A stretch of DNA of 64,000 nucleotides from Cepaea nemoralis (lineage: Eukaryota; Mollusca; Gastropoda; Stylommatophora; Helicidae): the NCBI GenBank assembly GCA_014155875.1, contig JACEFZ010006261.1, forward strand, positions 434,001-498,000. Direction: 5' to 3'. Positions 57,700-64,000 of this stretch are shown one piece after another; position 1 is the stretch's first letter; every line of letters starts with the position of its first letter. The translations under genes and the position numbers were made by a program. The notes below the pieces were generated by a model. The model saw only the letters and a list, made by a program, of their open reading frames with translations, had not been told where the DNA came from and did no database searches.

Positions 57700-58430
57700 A
57701 TTCAGATGTTAGCGATAAGTGGTAAGATTTTAAAAAAAATAAAATAATAATCAGGTTTCATGAAAGAACCCACATTGACGACACTTCTGAACACTCTCAG
57801 TTTAAACAGCGCGGGGTTCTTGCCATAAGGTCAATCCCGTGAACCACGGAGAATATTCAACATTGAACGCTGATTTTCTGGCTGACGGTGTAATACATTT
57901 AAAATTATGGACTTAATCTCTAACCCATAAATTATATACCGCATATTTAAAAAAAACCATTGAAATCTGCTGTACAATCTCCAGAACAAAAATGTTTTTG
58001 TTGGGTGGACATGATGATAAGGTTATATGCTAAATCTCATCATTTTTCCTCAGTTGGTTACTGAGATATGGATTTTTATATGGAGGCAACCAAATGTAAA
58101 CGCACTATAGAAGGTTTGCTCTCTAATCTTCGCTATTCCGAATGTGTGATGCGCAATCTTTCTGAGTAGTTTCCTTTCTTTTTCGTGATTAATCATCACT
58201 ACTTCTTAAAGGTCTAGACTTCACTCGTTCTTCAAGTGCTTGCCCGTTAACTGTCGTTAACTTAAATTACACTCGCTTTTTCTTCACTGCTCCTGTACTG
58301 TACACATTCTATTAATACCCAGGGCTAGTACTGTAGACCCTGTGTTGCTACAGTGGCAAACATCCCTGAATACTACTCACGCGTAAAGAATGGACAATTT
58401 TCAAGGCTGCCATGCTCGACACACTGGAAA
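57700..58430. other. Unassigned sequence
   Basis: About 730 bases, A+T-rich. It may hold the upstream end of the transposon at 55.9-57.7 kb. No inverted repeat, gene or RNA recognised. Confidence 0.4.
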
Positions 58431-58774
58431 ATAAATGTGGAACAAAAGAAAGTAGGGCCGGACAAAATATTAATAGCAGCTTGGTGGAACTACGAAGTTT
58501 AAGATAGCATGTTCAAAAAGAAGGTAGCATTAAAAAAATGGATCAGAACTAAATCTGAACAAGACTATGTTATTCATAGAATAGCACGACGAAATGCCAA
58601 ATGAACAATTAGAGCATCTAAAGATGAATCCTGGAGAATATACGGTGAACAGAAGGCGACCCTTAGCAAAGACTACCCAAGAGAATTTTATAAACGTGTC
58701 AATACAACGAGAAACAGAGATGCATGCTACAACCCAACCACCATCATAAACAGCAAAAGAGGTATACCAATATT

Positions 58775-59318
58775 AAGTTAGTTAGTTAGTTAGTTGACAG
58801 ATCGTCGTCATTGCACATCGAACCATTCAGCCCATAAGTGCTCGGATCCCCTCCTCAGCAAATCCCGCAGCGTGTAGCAGTTAACGACACCAGTTCTGTG
58901 TTCGTTTACCTATCTTCTTTGGCTTCCTGCGTAGTGATCTTGTTTGGCCACCCCTCTTTTAACTTGATGTTCTCGCAGTCTGGCCATGGTTGTAGATTCA
59001 CAGTCATCACTTGGTTCACGCAAAAGTCTCTCGTAGAGCATTCAGAATGTCAGCCTGGTCCATGGCGCGTCCGCCCTCCACCTTAGCCTCACCTGCGAGC
59101 TTGTCAGTCCCGCTCATTTCCGTGTACTCCCGCATGCCCTGGCACGAAGATGAAACTAATCTTTGCCAGCCGAGACCGCTCCAGAGGCAGCAACCATTCT
59201 CTTCGGATCGACCCCTCCTCTATCCTCTTGATCATGTTCATTGAGTCGCTAAGGAAACATGCCCTACTGAATGTCTGTGTCTCGAGCCATGTTATTTCTT
59301 TACTTACTGCCATGACTT
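58775..59318 (-). mobile_element. LINE N2 3' end nested in RTE-F (544 bp)
   Basis: Flanked by AATATT (58769-58774, 59319-59324). Begins with TTAG repeats, then matches 41.25-41.8 kb (AGTGCTCGGATCCCCTCCTC is shared exactly). - strand RNase H text: ITWLETQTFSRACFLSDS and SRLAKISFIFVPGHAGVHGN. Removing it restores the RTE-F frame KRGIPIFNPQQRLTRW. Confidence 0.92.
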
Positions 59319-60124
59319 AATATTTAATCCACAACAAAGACTAACTAGGTGGGCAGAATACTTTCAAGAACTACTTAATTCCACACATAACATAGAAAAC
59401 CTCACTTTGTGCCTAAAAGCCACGGACAACAAGAACCAAATTTCACACCTGCAGAAATCAAAGCAGTTATACAGACAAGTTCTAAAAACAAATCACAGGG
59501 TCCAGGTGGAATAACCACAGAAGTTATTCGGGCCTGTGGGAAAATAGGAGTTAAATGGCTCACAAGACTTTTTAATATAGCATGGGAAGAAAGAAACGTC
59601 TCAGATGATTGGCAACTGGCAATAATAGTCCCAACATGGAAAAAGAAAGGTAATATGAGAGTGTGAAACATACAGAGGTATATCACTCAAGAGCCATATA
59701 GGGAAAATGTACGCAAAACTATTGGAACAGAGAGCTAGACCCATAGTTGAACAACAATTAAGCAAAGATTGTCTTTCCGGTATTCGGAAAGGTAAAAGTT
59801 GCACTGATGCACTATTTACACTTATACAAATATATGGGGGGAAAAAACTATCGCATATAGTGACCGGCAGAATATTGTGTTCGTGGATCAGGAAAGGGCT
59901 TTCGATAGAGTAGACAGATACAAATTATGGACCATCCTTGAATACTATGGAATACTAGGGCAATTGCTAGAAAATATCATAGCCACGTACTACTCGAGCC
60001 GAACTGTAGTAAGAACACAAGAAGGTATATCAGATATGTTCACAGTCAATACAGGAGGAGTGAGACAGGGATGTGTGCTCTCTCCTCTGCTATTTAATAT
60101 CTACATGGACAGTGTATCCAAAGA

Positions 60125-60250
60125 TTGATTGATTGATTGATTGACTGATTTAGGAACCGACATCACAGCATTCGGGGCATTCCCATAAGCGCCCCGTCCC
60201 CATCCTAAGAAGCCAGCGAAGAGTTCCAACCCCAATAGTACCAGTAGCTA
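60125..60250 (-). mobile_element. LINE N1 3' end nested in RTE-F (126 bp)
   Basis: Flanked by the 10-base duplication TATCCAAAGA (60115-60124, 60251-60260). Starts with TTGA/ATTG repeats, then matches the N1 3' end at 30121-30230 (CATCACAGCATTCGGGGCAT is identical). Very short and strongly 5'-truncated. Confidence 0.93.
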
Positions 60251-61106
60251 TATCCAAAGAAGAAAGTCTTAACAGACCAGAGTCAGAAAATTTAGAACTT
60301 TTTACTCCAGATGAAACAACTGATCCACAGGAAATAAATGACTATTTGCAGACGAACAGTGCCTGTATTACAGCGATGAGGGCAGACTACAAAATCATAT
60401 TAATAATCTGAGTTCAACATGCAGTAGATACAATATGAGTATAAATACAGCCAAAACCGAAGTAGTGTAAGGTGGAAGATCGCCGGGCCCATTAAGTTTA
60501 CAGATAAATAGCAAAACTCTGAAACAAGTTAAAGAATTCAAATATCTTGGAAGTATGGTCACAGAAGATGGCAGATTGGACTGAGAAATCGAAATCACAT
60601 GTCAAAAAGCTAGTGCACTTACATATCAACTATCACCCTACTGAAACATCCAAATATACCCATGTCCGCAAAACGACAGATAATAAACAGCATTTTCACG
60701 CCAACCCTATGCTACCAATCTCATACCTGGACTTTATCCAAATCACACTTTCGCAAAATCAACACCTGCGAGATGAGATGCCCGAGGAGAGCTGCCAACT
60801 TAACAATCCGAGACCGGGTAAGAAATGCTGTTATCAGACAGACAGTGATATCAACACCTTGTGCCACATTTATTGAAAGACAGAAGGTCAAGTGGTTTGG
60901 TCATGTCGTTAGAATGCAACACCATCAGCTGCCATCACTGGCCTTACATCAAAGATCATCTACGACGACACCAAGAGGACGTCCAAGAAGAAAATTGATT
61001 GACGACTTCAAAGACATTGTACAGTCACACGGAATGACCTATCCAGTGCCGCCCATCGGGCGCTGGAACGCAAATTATTCCTCCCCACAACGCTTGACGG
61101 CTGAAG

Positions 61107-61145
<39 letters not shown>

Positions 61146-61733
61146 GTCAGCGTCTCAGGATTAAAGATAACCTTCGTTCGTCATTTTACACGCCACAGTG
61201 AGTCTTTTCTACATACATTCATGGAAATACTAAACGTCGTATGTAGGCTAATGACATTTATTAATGCCCACCGGCAGTATCAACATAGTGCGTGCAAATA
61301 TCACAGTTTTTGCACGCATGGCATACATTATACATTATATACATCAATGGCAATTAACACTCAGCCATCGTGCGCTCACAACACAATTCATTCTCAATTC
61401 CCTGCCTTTAACAATCGCTTTCGTAACTCAGCAGGGCTAGCTTTCACAGTGGCAATCAATACACTCTCCCGCTCATCGCACACATCTTCCCTCTAACGTT
61501 TCTCCGTCCAGTCTGAAGCCTTCTGGTGTTCGGTCTGATAGTCACGTGGTGCTTGACCGCGTGTACCCTGGGATAATCGTGCTGTATCCGTTGTCTTAGC
61601 GTGCTAGCTGTTCAGTCTGGTTTGTCTCAGGTCCTTCAGTGCAGAGTTGTACTGTCGGTCAAGGACATAGCCCCGTCTATGTCCCTGTGTCATGTTTATA
61701 ACCTTGTGTCCTGTTTATAGCTGGACCTTGTTA

Positions 61734-61812
61734 TCCTGTCTATGACATCTCTATTGTCCTGTCTATGACATATCTATTGTTCTATCTCTAACCTCTCTAT
61801 TGTCCTGTATAT
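61734..61812 (+). repeat. 23-bp tandem repeat, about 3.4 units
   Basis: Units at 61734, 61757 and 61780, each 23 bases and ending CTCTATTG or ATCTATTG, then a partial unit. The best unit reads TCCTGTCTATGACATCTCTA followed by TTG. Confidence 0.85.
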
Positions 61813-61866
61813 GTTCTGTCTGCACTCCCCCAACACGCTGACATTCTCCCCTTCTCCCCCATTTTT

Positions 61867-61900
61867 GTGTCACTAAATTTCTTATAAGAATTAGTGACAC
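61867..61900. repeat. Short near-perfect palindrome
   Basis: GTGTCACTAA at the left and TTAGTGACAC at the right enclose TTCTTATAAGAA; only two bases are unpaired. It could form a hairpin of about 16 base pairs. Confidence 0.8.
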
Positions 61901-63170
61901 AGTGTATTTTATGTATCTAATTAGTCTGAACTAATTTGTCAATGGGTTGTGAGAGTTCGTCAGTCGTCACTGTTAGGTTGGGTACAACTGTAGTTTGTAA
62001 GAGTCTGATATACCGTTGAAACACACACCTACTCGTGTATAGTCAGTTTAACACTCTTGATATGTTGCAAAAAGTTTCATACTCTCACCCATTTTACTAC
62101 TGGGGACTGTTAAACGGCCCAAGGTACCATTGACTTACATTTATGGTTTCCCATTAAATTGCAAAACCTCTCATACACCCAATATGGTGTCCCGAAACAA
62201 TTGTCTCTTTTAAGGAGACTAATCGTGGATATAATGTCCATGGCCCCCGTAAAATGTTAAGTCAACATGTTCGGTCAAGATATGTGTACACTGATTTACT
62301 CCTATCTCACTTCCACTTGTTGGCAGTGATTCTCTTGTAATATCATTTGTTTCCCCTTATTAACCACATATGACCCTTGTATCAGTGTAATCTCCCCTTC
62401 TTAGTATAATACTGTTTGCACGTTATATGTTCGTATGGTGTTAGTTTAAAAGGATTATTTATAATAACGTGTCTGTTAATTACAAACATGGGTATATGTT
62501 CATAATCTGTGTAATATTTTTATTCAAGTGTCATCAGATAGCTTTCTACATCTCACAAATGAATGTATATTCTGAATTTCTGGGATGAGTCCACTAGCTG
62601 TGATTCTTGAATATATTCCTATTAGTGTAGTGTATCCATAATGTTTACACATATAAAAATGAACAAATCACATGAGATGCAAGAGACGATCACAAAACAT
62701 TAAGATGAGGCATATGTGCATAAGACGCACTTTCATGTACATATCCTCCTTCGTACTGCCTTGCATACACTTTGCGCTCACACATTCAAACCTGCATGTA
62801 TGTTTTAAAAATTTCTACAGAATGCAAACTTTTAAGTTGAGGTCCAAAAAGTGATTAAGGTTATAATTTAACCGTTTTAACCAAATGACTGTTTTAACAG
62901 TATAGAACATATAATTGCAAACAGAAAATGCTTATGCTTTAAGCTTTCTTTACTTTCATATTTCTCATTTACTTCTATATATACAATGAAATTAGTTAAT
63001 TGTAGTATTCATGTTATGAATAGGAATATTAATTTACTATTTCTATTTTACTACAAAAAAAGAATTTACTGATAATAAAGATATGATTCCCAAACTTTGT
63101 TTTGTTGTTCTCTATTTCAAGGAAAATTATGTCTGACTATGAAACTTCATGTAAAAATAGTATTATATAG

Positions 63171-63571
63171 TTTAGTCGTTTAGTCGTTGGATCAACATAC
63201 AATCACACGGTTTAACCCATAAGTGCTCCATTCTCCTCCTAACTCAAACCTGAGTCTGGAGAAACTCAGCTCAATGCATGAACTCCGTTGCATCGGCGAG
63301 GATCCTGAAATACTTTGGGTAGATTTTTAACTCGAAATTTTGCCTGAACAGCGCCGTTAGGTTACTATTTTTCGATTTCCAACTACCAAGGGATTTTTTA
63401 TGTGCACAACAATACACACAGGCGTCCGATCTCACTACCCAGAGACCAGGGGAAATTTTGTTACTGGAAGTCCAGGTGGATTTTTTAAATATGTCCTGGT
63501 CCTCACTGGGGCCTGAACCGTGACCTTCAGCACTCGACGCGGACACCATACCTCGAGACCACTCATCCCCC
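63171..63571 (-). mobile_element. SINE-4, tRNA-like head, LINE-N2-like tail (about 0.4 kb)
   Basis: - strand head near 63571: GGGGATGAGTGGTCTCGAGG (box A-like) and GGTTCAGGCCC (box B-like) about 45 bases later. The body has no coding sense; the reading frame at 63271-63549 is accidental. The 3' 60 bases (GGAGCACTTATGGGTTAAAC and the end CAACGACTAAACGACTAAAC) resemble the N2 LINE 3' end (CCGAGCACTTATGG, then a CTAA-repeat tail). Flanking duplications were not resolved. Confidence 0.75.
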
Positions 63572-63574
63572 AGT

Positions 63575-63625
63575 ATTATATTTTATATTATATATATTAT
63601 ATTATTATATATTATATTATAGAGT
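63575..63625. repeat. TATAT/ATTATATT low-complexity stretch
   Basis: Simple A+T repeat of about 50 bases between the SINE-4 head and the gypsy-type fragment. Confidence 0.85.
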
Positions 63626-63659
63626 ATTATGTAATTAAAGTAACTAATGCTACGTTGAT

Positions 63660-64000
63660 CTAGATGACTGATGGTGTAGTTGACTGGTAGATGTCATTGA
63701 ATGGTAGGTCCGAAGGTCTTGTAAGTAAGTCAGCAATAATGTTCTTTGATCCCTTAATATGTCTGATGGAGAACGAGTAGTCTTGTGATAGTAGTGCCCA
63801 TCGGTATATTCGATTGTTTTTTGGGCTATCCTTGTTGTATTACAAGCAATGTATATTGTCTGTCTCGATGAGGAAGTGATGTACTTCGTCAGTTTAGTGA
63901 CGCAGTATACCATCGCCAGGGCTTCAAGCTGTGAAACCCCATACCAAGATTCGACTGGGGTGAGTTTTCTACTCACATATATTACTGGATGATTTATTCC
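63660..64000 (-). pseudogene. Ty3/gypsy-type RNase H fragment (runs out of the window)
   Basis: The - strand from the window end reads GINHPVIYVSRKLTPVESW, then GVSQLEALAMVYCVTKL, the YxSRxLTPxExxY...EALA...V pattern of the RNase H domain of Ty3/gypsy polymerases. After a frame change near 63870 it continues HFLIETDNIHCL (the TDN aspartate), NRIYRWALLSQDYSFSIRHI and KGSKNIIADLLTR (the IADxLSR motif). It ends with a stop at 63660-63662. A stop after HCL and the frameshift show that it is dead. The rest of the polymerase lies outside the window on the right, upstream on this strand. It describes an old element copy, not an active gene. Confidence 0.85.

Larger units (their letters stand above)
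58431..61143 (+). mobile_element. RTE-F, 5'-truncated RTE-like LINE with two nested LINE ends
   Basis: Linker near 58510-58770 (FKKKVALKKWIRTKSEQDY), RLTRWAEYFQELLNSTHN near 59340, RT GGITTEVIRACGKIGVKW near 59510, motif A FVDQERAFDRVDRYKLW near 59880, motif B GGVRQGCVLSPLLFNIYMD near 60060, decayed motif C near 60340, C-terminal WFGHVVRMQHHQLPS and RGRPRRKLIDDFKDIVQ near 60960-61020. It ends in a (GAT)n tail (61107-61143). Frameshifts and stops make it inactive. Insertions at 58775-59318 and 60125-60250 are separate elements. Confidence 0.88.
61144..63170. other. Unassigned A+T-rich sequence
   Basis: About 2 kb with no gene I can support. It contains a 23-bp tandem repeat at 61734-61812 and a short near-perfect palindrome at 61867-61900, listed separately. 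The small frame at 62672-62854 looks accidental. Confidence 0.45.

Noticed and set aside
61110..61496. Frame starting with a run of Met, and Asp-rich frame on the overlapping reading
   Set aside because: Both come from the (GAT)n tail of RTE-F.

Overview
This is a eukaryotic, TE-rich piece of an animal genome. The gene content and the repeat families (RTE-like and RNase H-bearing LINEs, mariner, IS630/Tc1-like and hAT elements, tRNA-derived SINEs, LTR elements) suggest an arthropod, most likely an insect with a large genome. The species cannot be fixed from the window. There are no operons, ribosome binding sites or bacterial features.

The only host gene I recognise is on the + strand: the 3' part of an orthologue of BBOF1 (basal body-orientation factor 1, also CCDC176), a coiled-coil protein of basal bodies and cilia. 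Four coding exons lie at 1-210 (running in from outside the window), 11614-11885, 46350-46502 and 52734-52893. All have GT/AG borders and compatible phases. Only about 0.8 kb of the first 53 kb is exon; the introns are about 11.4, 34.5 and 6.2 kb and are filled with transposons.

Layout. 0.4-11.6 kb: degraded LINE and SINE pieces, two RTE copies on the - strand (RTE-A and RTE-B, my working names), a block of tandem and segmental duplications (6.5-8.0 kb), and a relic LTR-element body (9.9-10.6 kb). 11.9-13.1 kb: an RTE-A 3' end and an LTR relic. 13.4-17.3 kb: an EN-RT-RNase H LINE on the - strand (N3). 17.3-20.7 kb: a nearly full-length RTE-A on the + strand. 20.7-23.9 kb: RTE fragments. 23.9-25.3 kb: a mariner inside an (AT)n array. 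26.2-41.1 kb: a four-level nested stack in which an RTE-C copy holds RTE-D, which holds an N1 LINE, which holds an 8-kb LTR retrotransposon. RTE-D also holds a small RTE-E copy. Every junction has a target-site duplication that can be read in the sequence. 41.2-44.9 kb: LINE N2 with an N1 3' end nested in it. 45.0-46.3 kb: a solo LTR just upstream of exon c. 46.6-47.8 kb: an inverted array of tRNA-derived SINE copies just downstream of that exon. 47.9-52.3 kb: RTE-C copies with a SINE and another LINE nested. After the last coding exon: a hAT MITE (54.4 kb), an N3 3' end, an IS630/Tc1-like transposase pseudogene split by a SINE (56-57.7 kb), an RTE with two nested LINE 3' ends (58.4-61.1 kb), unassigned sequence, a SINE at 63.2-63.6 kb and a Ty3/gypsy-type RNase H fragment at the window end.

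The most novel item is the LTR element at 30885-38878. Its LTRs are unusually long (about 2.6 kb) and almost identical, so it inserted recently. Its 2.76-kb interior has no visible RT, integrase or protease but carries reading frames unlike anything I know. Diverged relatives of its LTR or interior occur at four other places in the window. No selfish element here has a clearly intact full-length coding region.
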